A stretch of DNA of 64,000 bases from Sphaerochaeta sp032144095 (GTDB taxonomy: Bacteria > Spirochaetota > Spirochaetia > Sphaerochaetales > Sphaerochaetaceae), in contig NZ_JAVSNJ010000003.1 in the NCBI RefSeq assembly GCF_032144095.1, forward strand, positions 180,971-244,970, given 5' to 3'. The notes beneath the pieces are model-generated. The model worked only from the letters and a program-made list of their open reading frames with translations, had not been told where the DNA came from and did no database searches. The translations under genes were made by a program, and so were the position numbers. Of this stretch, positions 17,153 through 25,161 are shown in pieces (the stretch's first letter is position 1; every line of letters begins with the position of its first letter).

Positions 17153-17898
17153 TGGAGAGCGGTTTTACCGGTGCATTCCGTACCCTGACACGATTTTCTG
17201 TTCCAGGGAGGACAGGGCAACACCAGAATAGGACACTGTTCTGGTTTCCCTTTGTAGGCCTCGTCCTTGGTTTTTTCTCCTGTCTCATCGCCCTCTTGCC
17301 CATTTCGCCTTTTGTCCGGTCCTCCCTCATGGTGGCGGCCATGGCCTATCTGACCAGAGGCTTCCACCTAGATGGGTTGTGCGATGTCGCCGATGGTTTT
17401 GGCGGTGGATGGACCAAGGAGCAGACGCTGCGTATCATGCGCGACTCCCATGTCGGGGCCTTTGCCCTCATTGCCTTGGTTTGCACCCTGCTTATCCAGG
17501 TTTTCTCCCTGGCAGAGCTGGTGGATTACCTCCCCATCCTGCTGTTTGTCCCTGCCCTTGGGAGGACGATGGTGGCAATGGCCACCAGCCTCTCCTCCTA
17601 TGCACGGGAGGGCGAGGGGACTGCTTCCGCCCTGGTGAGGGAGAGCGGGCCCAGGCATATGGTAGCTCCACTGTTGCAGATGGCCCTCTTTTTGGTTGTG
17701 CTGTCCCTCCTTGCAAGCCCTTCGTTGCTGCCCGCCTGCTCTGCTACGCTCTTCGCTTTGGTGATGACCCTGCTTGTCATGAGGATGAGCCACAGGCGCC
17801 TTGGTGGGGTTACCGGTGATGTCCTGGGTGCCATCGAGGTCTTGGGTGAAACATCTGCCTACTTGGGGGCCTTGATTTTTCTGGCCTTTGCAAGGTAG
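17152..17898 (+). CDS. cobS: Adenosylcobinamide-GDP ribazoletransferase CobS
   Basis: Integral membrane cobalamin synthase joining AdoCbi-GDP to the alpha-ribazole nucleotide. F-P-F-V-G-L-V-L-G, H-L-D-G-L-C-D-V-A-D-G and M-R-D-S-H-V-G-A-F are the family signatures; about six helices; 248 residues. ATG 17152 shares one base with the cobU stop; a GTG at 17149 is also possible. Last recognisable cobamide gene of the cluster. Confidence 0.94.
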   Translation: MESGFTGAFRTLTRFSVPGRTGQHQNRTLFWFPFVGLVLGFFSCLIALLPISPFVRSSLMVAAMAYLTRGFHLDGLCDVADGFGGGWTKEQTLRIMRDSHVGAFALIALVCTLLIQVFSLAELVDYLPILLFVPALGRTMVAMATSLSSYAREGEGTASALVRESGPRHMVAPLLQMALFLVVLSLLASPSLLPACSATLFALVMTLLVMRMSHRRLGGVTGDVLGAIEVLGETSAYLGALIFLAFAR

Positions 17899-17928
17899 TT
17901 TGAGCCATTAGGATCTGGAGGAAAAGCA

Positions 17929-18534
17929 ATGGATATTGTCTGCCTTGATTTGGAGGGTGTGCTGGTCCCTGAAATTTGGATCAATGTCGCCAAGAAGACC
18001 GGAATAGCAGAACTGCGTCTTACTACCCGGGATATTTCTGACTATGACAAGCTTATGAAAGGCCGGATTGAGATTCTCAAGGCCCATGGGCTTACCCTTT
18101 CCGACATCCAGGATGTCATCGCGACCATCGAGCCGTTGGAGGGGGCCCTGGACTTTCTCAATGGGCTCAGGTCCATGGCACAGGTGCTCATCCTCAGCGA
18201 CACCTTTACCGAGTTTGCCCAGCCCCTGATGAAGCAACTTCTCTGGCCAACTCTCTGGTGCAACGATCTGGTCATCAGCTCCGAGGGGATGATCGAGGAC
18301 TACCGGATGCGCCTGCACGATGGTAAGTACCATGCTGTCAAGGCCCTGAAGAGCCTAAATTTCCGCACCTTCGCTGCCGGGGACTCCTACAACGACCTCG
18401 CCATGATCGAGGAAGCCGATGCAGGCTGCCTGTTCCGCCCACCCCAGGGCATAGTGGCAAGCCACCCCCATCTGAAGTCGACCACCACCTACGAGGAGTT
18501 TTCCCTCGTGATAGAGGAGTTTTTGCACCGATGA
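17929..18534 (+). CDS. thrH: ThrH-like HAD phosphatase (phosphoserine phosphatase/homoserine phosphotransferase)
   Basis: 201-residue HAD enzyme strongly resembling Pseudomonas ThrH: D-L-E-G-V-L-V-P-E-I-W-I at residues 7-18, I-L-S-D-T-F near 88, and A-A-G-D-S-Y-N-D near 147. ThrH dephosphorylates phosphoserine and can pass the phosphate to homoserine. GGAGG lies before the ATG. It starts 30 bases after cobS on the same strand. The cluster lacks a CobC-type alpha-ribazole phosphatase, so this enzyme may supply that step or another phosphoryl transfer; that link is inference. Confidence 0.85.
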   Translation: MDIVCLDLEGVLVPEIWINVAKKTGIAELRLTTRDISDYDKLMKGRIEILKAHGLTLSDIQDVIATIEPLEGALDFLNGLRSMAQVLILSDTFTEFAQPLMKQLLWPTLWCNDLVISSEGMIEDYRMRLHDGKYHAVKALKSLNFRTFAAGDSYNDLAMIEEADAGCLFRPPQGIVASHPHLKSTTTYEEFSLVIEEFLHR

Positions 18535-18758
18535 AACGCAAGGAGTTTGTCTCTTTGGCCCTGACGATGTTGGTCCTCCTGCTCTCCATGCTCACAGGCT
18601 ATGTGCTGCTCTCCTTTGTCTATGTGGGTAGCCCCTTCCTCGTCGGCCTGGTTGGGCTTGGCGTTTTGGTTGTCTCTGTTTTTCTGGTGGTATATCTGGT
18701 AAAATTACGGAAACTGATTGATGAGGTGGATGAGGATGAAAACAAAACTCAAGGCTGA
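18531..18758 (+). CDS. Small two-helix membrane protein, unknown
   Basis: 75 residues, ATGA overlap with thrH, running into the next gene. Two hydrophobic segments (about residues 8-28 and 34-54) are followed by an acidic cytoplasmic tail ending D-E-V-D-E-D-E-N. No family recognised. The overlap on both sides supports translation; function unknown. Confidence 0.6.
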   Translation: MKRKEFVSLALTMLVLLLSMLTGYVLLSFVYVGSPFLVGLVGLGVLVVSVFLVVYLVKLRKLIDEVDEDENKTQG

Positions 18759-19620
18759 ACTGTTGCAGGCCCGTCTTTGGCAAGAGAGGAAGACTGTGGT
18801 ATTCCTCAGTGATTTCGGTTCGTCCGACGGGGCTGTCAGTGCGATGCACGGGGTTGCCAATGCGGTCTCCAATGCCCTTAGGCTGGACGACCTGACCCAT
18901 GAGATTCCCCAGTTCAACATCTGGGAGGCTTCCTACCGCCTGATGCAGGCGATGACCTACTGGGCTGCCGGCACGGTGTTTGTCTGTGTGGTCGACCCAG
19001 GGGTAGGCAGCAACCGCAAGAGTGTGGTTGCCCTGACGGCGAGCGGACACCTTGTGGTTACCCCTGACAACGGGACGCTGACCCATATCGCCGAGCAGGT
19101 GGGCATCGTTGAGGTGAGGGAGATCTCAGAGCAGACCAACCGCCTGGCTGGCAGCCAACGCAGCTACACCTTCCATGGTCGGGATGTCTACGCCTATACA
19201 GGTTCCCGCCTTGCAGCCGCACTGGTGGAGTTTGAGGACCTTGGTCCGACTCTTGCCAGGCATGTGAAGCTCAAGCTTGAGAAAGGGCGCATTGAAGGGG
19301 AGAATACCCTGGTCGGCGCCATCGACATCCTCGATACCCGCTATGGTTCGCTTTGGACCAACATAAGCGATGAGTTCCTTGACAAGCTGGGTATCCATTT
19401 TGGAGCGATGATGCAGGTGCTCATCTCCAAGGATGGCAGGATCGTCTATGGCTATCCGGTGAAGCTTTGCCGAGGCTTTACAGAAGTGGCAAAGGGTGAG
19501 CCCCTTATCTATGTCAACAGCCTGCTCAACCTTGCCCTCGCCCTTAACCAGGGCAGTTTCGCCACAACCTATGGAATAGGGACAGGGGAAGGGTGGAAAA
19601 TTACTTTTTCGGTGGTATGA
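18736..19620 (+). CDS. SAM hydrolase / SAM-dependent halogenase family (DUF62)
   Basis: About 294 residues of the DUF62 family, whose non-halogenase members hydrolyse S-adenosylmethionine to adenosine and methionine. F-L-S-D-F-G-S-S-D-G near residue 22, V-V-D-P-G-V-G, D-N-G-T-L and F-H-G-R-D-V-Y are the substrate-binding motifs. The R-D and H pair that activates water in SAM hydrolases is present. Start is ambiguous among TTG 18718 and ATG 18721, 18730 and 18736, all within the end of the preceding small gene. It directly precedes an ECF transporter S component. Confidence 0.85.
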   Translation: MKTKLKAELLQARLWQERKTVVFLSDFGSSDGAVSAMHGVANAVSNALRLDDLTHEIPQFNIWEASYRLMQAMTYWAAGTVFVCVVDPGVGSNRKSVVALTASGHLVVTPDNGTLTHIAEQVGIVEVREISEQTNRLAGSQRSYTFHGRDVYAYTGSRLAAALVEFEDLGPTLARHVKLKLEKGRIEGENTLVGAIDILDTRYGSLWTNISDEFLDKLGIHFGAMMQVLISKDGRIVYGYPVKLCRGFTEVAKGEPLIYVNSLLNLALALNQGSFATTYGIGTGEGWKITFSVV

Positions 19621-19655
19621 TGTGTGTAGTCCAAGCATGAGGTAGGAGGAATAGA

Positions 19656-20222
19656 ATGGAAAAGTCCAAAGGGATGCAGCCAGTGAAGATGGTTGTGATC
19701 ATTGCAATCGGTGCCGCTCTGTATGGGGTTGGCGGTCTGTTGAGTGTTCCTGTATTCGCAAACACCACGATTAAGCCAGCGATGGCAATCCTTGCTCTCG
19801 TTGCAGGGTTGTACGGGCCTATCGTGGGATTTCTTGTGGGATTCCTCGGACACTGGCTGACTGACATGTTTGCCGGTTGGGGCGTGTGGCCCACCTGGAT
19901 GCTGGGTAGCGGCATCGTTGGGGCGGTCATCGGGTTGTTCCCGATCCTGACCAAACGTGCCCTGGACACAGGCTTTTTCTCCAAAGGCCAGATCGGGCTC
20001 TATATCCTTCTTGCCTTTGTCGGTAACTTCTTTGGGTATCTCATCAGTGCTGTCCTTGACTTCCTGCTCTTTGCCGAGCCTCTGGACAAGGTCATAACCC
20101 AGCAACTGATCATCGCCATATCCAACACCATCGTCATCGGTATCCTTGGTACGCTGTTGATGTTGCTGGTGGCCAAACGGAACAAGGACAACACCAACCT
20201 CACTGCTGACACCACAAAGTAG
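19656..20222 (+). CDS. ECF transporter substrate-binding S component (UPF0397-like)
   Basis: 188 residues with six hydrophobic helices; the N terminus (K-M-V-V-I-I-A-I-G-A-A-L-Y-G-V) and G-H-W-L-T-D near residue 68 resemble UPF0397-type S components. AGGAGG precedes the ATG at a good spacing. The fused ATPase/T-component gene follows two bases after its stop, completing a stand-alone (group I) ECF importer. Substrate is not readable; neighbours suggest a corrinoid, an adenosyl or methionine-related compound, or another vitamin. Confidence 0.85.
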   Translation: MEKSKGMQPVKMVVIIAIGAALYGVGGLLSVPVFANTTIKPAMAILALVAGLYGPIVGFLVGFLGHWLTDMFAGWGVWPTWMLGSGIVGAVIGLFPILTKRALDTGFFSKGQIGLYILLAFVGNFFGYLISAVLDFLLFAEPLDKVITQQLIIAISNTIVIGILGTLLMLLVAKRNKDNTNLTADTTK

Positions 20223-20224
20223 GA

Positions 20225-22870
20225 ATGCAAGAACCGATCATATCGTTCAAGGATTTCTCTTTTACCTACAAGGCACAGAAGAGCCCTACGTTGAAAGGTC
20301 TCACCCTCGATATCTATCGGGGTGAGAAGGTCCTCATCGTGGGGCCCTCGGGCAGTGGGAAAAGTACCTTGGGCAACTGTATCAACGCACTCATTCCCAA
20401 TGCCTTCCCTGGAACCATGGAAGGCAGTGTGCATGTCGCTGGGCTGGATGTGGAAAGTTGCGACATCTATGAGATCAACAAGAGCGTCGGCACGGTATTG
20501 CAGGATACTGACGGGCAGTTTGTAGGCCTTACCGTAGGGGAGGACATCGCCTTCTCCCTGGAAAACCAGTGCATGGCCCAATCTGAAATGGTTCCTTTGG
20601 TCGAGGCCATGGCCCACGTTGTCGGGATGGAGCAGTTCCTCTCCCAAAGTCCGCAGGAGATCTCAGGAGGCCAGAAGCAGAGGGTCTCCCTTGCCGGTGT
20701 CCTAGTCGATGAGGTCGATATCCTCTTGTTTGACGAGCCGCTTGCCAACCTCGACCCGGAGACGGGCAGGCGTGCCATCGCCCTCATTGACGAGCTGCAC
20801 AAGAGCACCGGCAAGACCATCATCATCATCGAACACCGCCTTGAGGATGTGCTCTCCTGCCCTGTCGACCGCATCCTCCTTCTTGAGGATGGCAATGTAG
20901 TCAGCGATACCACCTCTGACGTTCTGCTGTCAGGGACCCTGCTTGCAGAGAAGGGGATCCGTGACCCCCTCTACCTCTCTGCACTGCGGCAGAGCGGGTG
21001 TGACCTCACCCATGCGAGAAACATAGCCTCAGTAGATACCATCGACCTCGATCCGTACTGCGAGCCCCTTCGTCTCTGGTACCAGAAGGGAAGGCAGGAA
21101 AACCCAAAAAAGGACGGGGCGGCCCAGCTGGTCATCTCCGACCTCTCCTTCTCCTATGATGGCCTTTCGCCCGTCCTCTCCCATGTATCGGCTTCCATCA
21201 GGGAAGGGGAGATGGTGAGCATCCTAGGCAAGAATGGTGCGGGCAAATCGACACTGGCACAGATCCTTACGGGGATCAACCGCCAGGACAGCGGGACCTT
21301 AACCTTTGAGGGAAGGGAGATATCCTCGCTCTCCGTTACTGAACGCTCCTCGCTGATTGGTTTTGTCATGCAAAACCCCAACCACATGATCAGCCACAAT
21401 CTCATCTATGATGAGGTAGCCTTTGCCCTGCGTCAGAAAGGGTATCCCGAGGATCTCATACGGCAACGGGTTATGGAGGTCCTGGATCTGTGTGCCCTCA
21501 AGCCCTACCATGCCTGGCCGATCTCCGCCTTGAGCTTTGGCCAGAAGAAGCGGGTAACCATCGCCTCGATCCTGGTAAGTGAACCCAGGATCCTCATCCT
21601 TGATGAACCTACCGCCGGTCAGGACTATGTCCGCTACTCCCTCTTGATGGAGTTTCTCAGTTCCCTGAACAAGAGGACAGGTCTTACCATCCTTTTCATC
21701 ACCCACGACATGCACCTCGCCCTGGAGTACACCGACCGGGCCCTGGTGCTCTCCGATGGGGTCCTGCTTGCAGACCAGAGGGTCAGCGAGGTGTTCAGCG
21801 ATGAGCGATTGCTCAGCTCTGCCAACCTCAAGGTTACCAGCCTCTATACCTTGGCAAAGCGGTGTGGAATCGATGACACCTCTTCCTTCATCGACTGCTT
21901 TATCCAAGGGGAGAAGGCCCGAAGGCCAGAGGGGGTGAAGGTCCTTCCCCTGGAAAAGAAGCAGGAGTCCTTTGCAGAGAATAGGCAGAAAAAGCGGAAA
22001 AAACAGCACAACCCGATCAGACAGAAAAAGAGTGGGAAGAAGTTTGGCTTTACCTTGAGCTATGAGGATACCCCCTCGTTTGTCCATTCGCTCAACGGGG
22101 TGACGAAATTCCTCTTCTTCACCCTCTGGATCGTCTTGTGCCTCACCACCTTCGACCTGCGTATACTGGCTCCTTCCATGGTGTTCTCCCAGATAGCCTT
22201 GTTCTCCTGTAAGATTCCCATGAAGAAATTTCGCCCCTACATCTTGGCGATGACCTATGTGATCCTCATCAATGCCCTTTTCATCTTCCTGTTCTCCCCT
22301 GACCAGGGACAGCGGTATCTGGGAAGTAGGACCGTGATCCTTGGGCCTTCGGCCGCACACTACGCCCTCACCTTCGAGACCCTGTTCTATCTGGTGGTAG
22401 TCTGTCTGAAATACCTCTCCATCTTTCCTATGGCCCTCCTGTTCGTGACCTCAACCCATCCCTCCCAGTTCTCCTCATCCCTCAACAGGCTGGGGGTGCG
22501 GTACAAGACCAGCTATGCCGTGGCTCTTGCCATGCGCTACCTGCCGGAGGTAACTGCCTCCTACATCCATATCCTGCATGCCCAGATGGCGAGGGGTGTC
22601 GATATCTCCAGGGCGGTCCCTCTCAGGAAGAGGATCTCATCGGTTGGGAAGATCCTTGCCCCGTTGGTCTTCTCATCCCTCGACCGCATCGAGGTGGTGA
22701 CCAATGCCATGGTACTTAGGGGGTTTGGGAAGAATCGGCGAAGGACCTGGTTCCTGGCAAGGAAACTCAGATTTTCTGATGTACTTGTGTTGGCTTCCAT
22801 GGTATGCTGGCTTTCTCTCAGCTTGTATGCAAGATTTGTGCAAGGGGTGATGTTCTGGTTCCCGTTTTGA
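20225..22870 (+). CDS. ECF transporter A1-A2-T triple fusion
   Basis: 881 residues joining two ABC ATPases and the transmembrane coupling subunit. ATPase 1: Walker A G-P-S-G-S-G-K-S-T at 40-48, signature S-G-G-Q-K-Q-R near 147, Walker B L-L-F-D-E-P near 168. ATPase 2: Walker A G-K-N-G-A-G-K-S-T at 335-343, signature-like S-F-G-Q-K-K-R, Walker B L-I-L-D-E-P. A Lys/Arg-rich linker (about 565-615) leads to the T domain with five or so helices and the coupling motifs A-R-G (near 788) and L-R-G (near 830). A-A fusions are common; fusion to T as well is unusual. Confidence 0.92.
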   Translation: MQEPIISFKDFSFTYKAQKSPTLKGLTLDIYRGEKVLIVGPSGSGKSTLGNCINALIPNAFPGTMEGSVHVAGLDVESCDIYEINKSVGTVLQDTDGQFVGLTVGEDIAFSLENQCMAQSEMVPLVEAMAHVVGMEQFLSQSPQEISGGQKQRVSLAGVLVDEVDILLFDEPLANLDPETGRRAIALIDELHKSTGKTIIIIEHRLEDVLSCPVDRILLLEDGNVVSDTTSDVLLSGTLLAEKGIRDPLYLSALRQSGCDLTHARNIASVDTIDLDPYCEPLRLWYQKGRQENPKKDGAAQLVISDLSFSYDGLSPVLSHVSASIREGEMVSILGKNGAGKSTLAQILTGINRQDSGTLTFEGREISSLSVTERSSLIGFVMQNPNHMISHNLIYDEVAFALRQKGYPEDLIRQRVMEVLDLCALKPYHAWPISALSFGQKKRVTIASILVSEPRILILDEPTAGQDYVRYSLLMEFLSSLNKRTGLTILFITHDMHLALEYTDRALVLSDGVLLADQRVSEVFSDERLLSSANLKVTSLYTLAKRCGIDDTSSFIDCFIQGEKARRPEGVKVLPLEKKQESFAENRQKKRKKQHNPIRQKKSGKKFGFTLSYEDTPSFVHSLNGVTKFLFFTLWIVLCLTTFDLRILAPSMVFSQIALFSCKIPMKKFRPYILAMTYVILINALFIFLFSPDQGQRYLGSRTVILGPSAAHYALTFETLFYLVVVCLKYLSIFPMALLFVTSTHPSQFSSSLNRLGVRYKTSYAVALAMRYLPEVTASYIHILHAQMARGVDISRAVPLRKRISSVGKILAPLVFSSLDRIEVVTNAMVLRGFGKNRRRTWFLARKLRFSDVLVLASMVCWLSLSLYARFVQGVMFWFPF

Positions 22871-22960
22871 GAGGGTATTGGTGCAAAGATAGGGAATATA
22901 CGACTAATAACGCTAAAAGTGTTGTAAGGTGCTTGACTCTTGCTCGGGTTATCCCCATCT

Positions 22961-22980
22961 TATATTGAATTAAAATTCAA
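22961..22980 (+). promoter_or_regulatory. Candidate -10 box with adjoining inverted repeat upstream of dksA-like gene
   Basis: TATATT at 22961-22966 overlaps a perfect inverted repeat TTGAAT-TAAA-ATTCAA at 22965-22980. CTTGCT lies 16 bases upstream of the -10. The repeat could be an operator at the transcription start. Confidence 0.4.
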
Positions 22981-23013
22981 TGGGACGCCAATGCGTATTT
23001 TAGGAGGCAAACT

Positions 23014-23373
23014 GTGTCCGATTTGTTTATTCATGAGATGGAAGAGCAGTTGGTTGCTATGAGAAAAGAGTTGCTTGACAAGCTCACTGAGGATAATAGC
23101 GATTTCAGGGATATGGTAAATGCCATGGGAATTAAGGATAGCATTGATGTCGCTGCTGATGATATCGCATTCAAGAAGATGGAAGCCATCAACAAGCATG
23201 AGGCCAGCCGCCTCCGCGCGATAGAGAATGCCCTTGCCCGTATCCATAACGGCCGGTATGGCCACTGTCTCAAGTGCACAAAGAAGATTCCCGAGGAGCG
23301 CCTGCAGGCTATCCCCTATGCAGTGCTCTGTGTCGATTGCAAGATTGCTGAGGAAACACCGGGCAAGCGATAA
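23014..23373 (+). CDS. DksA/TraR-family zinc-finger regulator
   Basis: 119 residues: N-terminal helical coiled-coil region and a C4 zinc finger, C-L-K-C ... C-V-D-C, near the C terminus. DksA-like proteins enter the RNA polymerase secondary channel and modulate initiation with ppGpp. The tip region D-V-A-A-D-D-I-A keeps acidic residues like those of DksA. Start is GTG with AGGAGG six bases upstream. Monocistronic, ended by a hairpin at 23391. Confidence 0.88.
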   Translation: MSDLFIHEMEEQLVAMRKELLDKLTEDNSDFRDMVNAMGIKDSIDVAADDIAFKKMEAINKHEASRLRAIENALARIHNGRYGHCLKCTKKIPEERLQAIPYAVLCVDCKIAEETPGKR

Positions 23374-23390
23374 ACCCCTTTGCGTAGCAA

Positions 23391-23445
23391 AAAAGACAGA
23401 TACTGCTTTCCTTTGAGGTTCGCAACATCTGTCTTTTGTTTTTTT
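23391..23445. terminator. Bidirectional terminator
   Basis: Stem AAAAGACAGAT / ATCTGTCTTTT (23391-23401 with 23427-23437) with a 25-base loop, flanked by A-run and T-run. It lies between the convergent dksA-like and MBL genes. Confidence 0.7.
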
Positions 23446-23459
23446 CTGGCAGTGGGGAT

Positions 23460-24107
23460 CTACAGATACGGGTTGTTCTGTTCGTCCCCTATGGTAGTCA
23501 TTGGCCCATGTCCGGGAAGTACCTGCACTTCATGGGGAAGGGCCAACAGCCGTTTGCAGCTCGTTACTATCTGGTCATATGAACCACCCTCGAGGTCAGT
23601 GCGGCCGATGCTTCCTGCGAATAGTGTATCGCCGGTAAACACGAACTGACCCTCCTCATGGTAGAGGCAGATGCCTCCCTGAGTATGTCCGGGGGTATGC
23701 ATGACCAACAGGCGGCTGTCATCCAGGAACTGGTTGTCTGTAAGGAATCCTGTGGCTTCGCTCATCTCTTTCAGGGGCTTTTCATATCTCTGCAAAAAGC
23801 TCTTGTCAAAGCAGGTCTTGGAGAATCGCTCATAGGTCTCTTTGCCCAGATAGAGGGAATCTTCCTCTGAAACCAGGATTTCCAGGTTTGGCCATCGTCG
23901 CTTGAGCTCCCCCAAGGCCGTTATGTGGTCCCAATGGGTATGGGTGAGCAGGACAGCGACAGGGGTAACGTTGTGGCTCTCTATGCGGCTAATGATGCGG
24001 CTTCCTTCATTGCCCGGGTCGATGACCCAGGCACTTGAGGTCTCCTCATTGCCCATGATGTAGCAGTTTGTCTGGTAAGGTCCCACAACGATACGTTCTA
24101 CAAACAC
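23460..24107 (-). CDS. MBL-fold hydrolase (glyoxalase II-like)
   Basis: 215-residue metallo-beta-lactamase-fold enzyme with T-H-T-H-W-D-H, H-T-P-G-H-T, F-T-G-D-T-L-F and the last His in P-G-H-G-P, i.e. the complete dinuclear metal site. No C-terminal HAGH domain, so a general thioester hydrolase of the YcbL type is likelier than true glyoxalase II. GTG start with GGAG seven bases upstream inside the preceding gene's end; three bases separate the two genes. Confidence 0.85.
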   Translation of the reverse strand: MFVERIVVGPYQTNCYIMGNEETSSAWVIDPGNEGSRIISRIESHNVTPVAVLLTHTHWDHITALGELKRRWPNLEILVSEEDSLYLGKETYERFSKTCFDKSFLQRYEKPLKEMSEATGFLTDNQFLDDSRLLVMHTPGHTQGGICLYHEEGQFVFTGDTLFAGSIGRTDLEGGSYDQIVTSCKRLLALPHEVQVLPGHGPMTTIGDEQNNPYL

Positions 24108-24110
24108 CTT

Positions 24111-24725
24111 CTACTCCTTGTTGGAATAGCTGACAGCAGCAGTGCGGCCCTTGATGTCCATGCCGTTCAGCTTTACGATTGCCTTTTCACAGTTCTCCTC
24201 GCTCATTGAGATGAAGGAGTACTTGTCATGGATGCGGAGGCTGAAGATGTCTTCCCTGGTAATTTCCAGTTCTTTCTGCAAGAGAAGTGATAGCTCCTTG
24301 GCATAGAGTCGTTTCATCTTGCCAATGTTGAGGTAGAGGGTCTTGGCTCCTTCTGGAAGGGGTTTCTCAACACGTTTCTCAGGAGTTTTCTTCTCTTGGG
24401 TCGGATTCTGCTCTGCCTCGGCAGCCTCTACGCTCTTGGCAGCCCTTCTGGGCTTTGCCACTTTTGGTTCACGTTGCGCCGCTGGTGCTGGTGCCTGTGT
24501 TGCTGCCATCTGGCGGATCTTTGGTGAGTTAGCATTGAGCATCTCACGAAGCAGGTAGGCCATGAAGTAGCTTCTTAGGGTGAAGGGAACATTTTTCTTG
24601 ATGAGGCGCTTGAGTTTTTCCAGTTCGTCTGGATTGGGGTCGGCCTTGGTTTTGCCTGCAAGTAGTTGAATTGTTCCGGTGAGAAGGTCTTCTTCACTCG
24701 CTTTGCTCTTGTTGTCATTGTCCAT
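24111..24725 (-). CDS. Orphan DbpA RNA-binding domain protein
   Basis: 204 residues without helicase motifs. C-terminal 75 residues (from L-Y-L-N-I-G-K-M-K-R-L) match the DbpA/DeaD RNA-binding domain, which in DbpA recognises 23S rRNA hairpin 92. N-terminal 70 residues are helical. The middle is an Ala/Pro/Lys/Glu-rich linker. Probably an RNA chaperone or ribosome-assembly factor working beside a helicase such as the deaD product at 59752. ATG 24725 has AGGAG eight bases upstream; ATG 24731 is too close to it. Followed by the MBL gene in one operon. Confidence 0.7.
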   Translation of the reverse strand: MDNDNKSKASEEDLLTGTIQLLAGKTKADPNPDELEKLKRLIKKNVPFTLRSYFMAYLLREMLNANSPKIRQMAATQAPAPAAQREPKVAKPRRAAKSVEAAEAEQNPTQEKKTPEKRVEKPLPEGAKTLYLNIGKMKRLYAKELSLLLQKELEITREDIFSLRIHDKYSFISMSEENCEKAIVKLNGMDIKGRTAAVSYSNKE

Positions 24726-24731
24726 GAGCAT

Positions 24732-25125
24732 CTCTCCTTGGTAATCGTTTACCCTTCAGACCCTTGCCAGCGGGTTGTGAGGGCTTGTGTTTCCTTGTAT
24801 GGCAGATTTCTCAAACCTCTCCATCCTCCCGGCCGCGGGATCGGGGAAAGGCCTAGCTAAAACCCGTCTCAGAGCCCATAGCAAGGAAAGTGCTATGGAC
24901 AATCAAGTGGATGCCGTACAAAAACGGTCTCACTTAACAGGAAAGGGTGACACACTGGCATGTGCAAGAAATCCTCTCCAGGCTAGTCAGGGTGAGGAGA
25001 TGATGCTATGCAACCAGTCTTCCCATCCCTGAGTAGTCGCCTCAAGGATACTCAACAGCTCATATCCTTGTCAAGGAAATGCAAGGTTTTAGCTGGTAAT
25101 GCCCAAGGCAAACCTGTTTCTTTCT
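24732..25125. other. Structured 390-base intergenic region
   Basis: No convincing gene. Strong stems: CCATAGCA/TGCTATGG (24876-24898), CAAGGATA/TATCCTTG (25043-25070), and AGGCAAA/TTTGCCT (about 25106-25132). This density suggests a structured RNA: either the 5' leader of the minus-strand DbpA-domain gene or a separate ncRNA. tmRNA, SRP RNA, RNase P and common riboswitch cores were looked for and not seen. Confidence 0.4.
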
Positions 25126-25155
25126 TTGCCTAGGGAGCTTTGTTTGTGATACTAT
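25126..25155 (+). promoter_or_regulatory. Predicted promoter for a leaderless mRNA (coiled-coil gene)
   Basis: TTGCCT 25126-25131, 18-base spacer, TACTAT 25150-25155, six bases to ATG 25162. No Shine-Dalgarno sequence. Confidence 0.6.
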
Positions 25156-25161
25156 CGTGCT

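Noticed and set aside
24895..25032. 45-codon frame in the structured gap
   Set aside because: No ribosome-binding site, composition unlike the neighbouring genes, and it crosses the strong stems.
24732..25161. RNase P RNA, tmRNA or SRP RNA in the gene-free gap
   Set aside because: The invariant sequence cores and the tRNA-like T-loop were not found on either strand, so only a generic structured region is reported.
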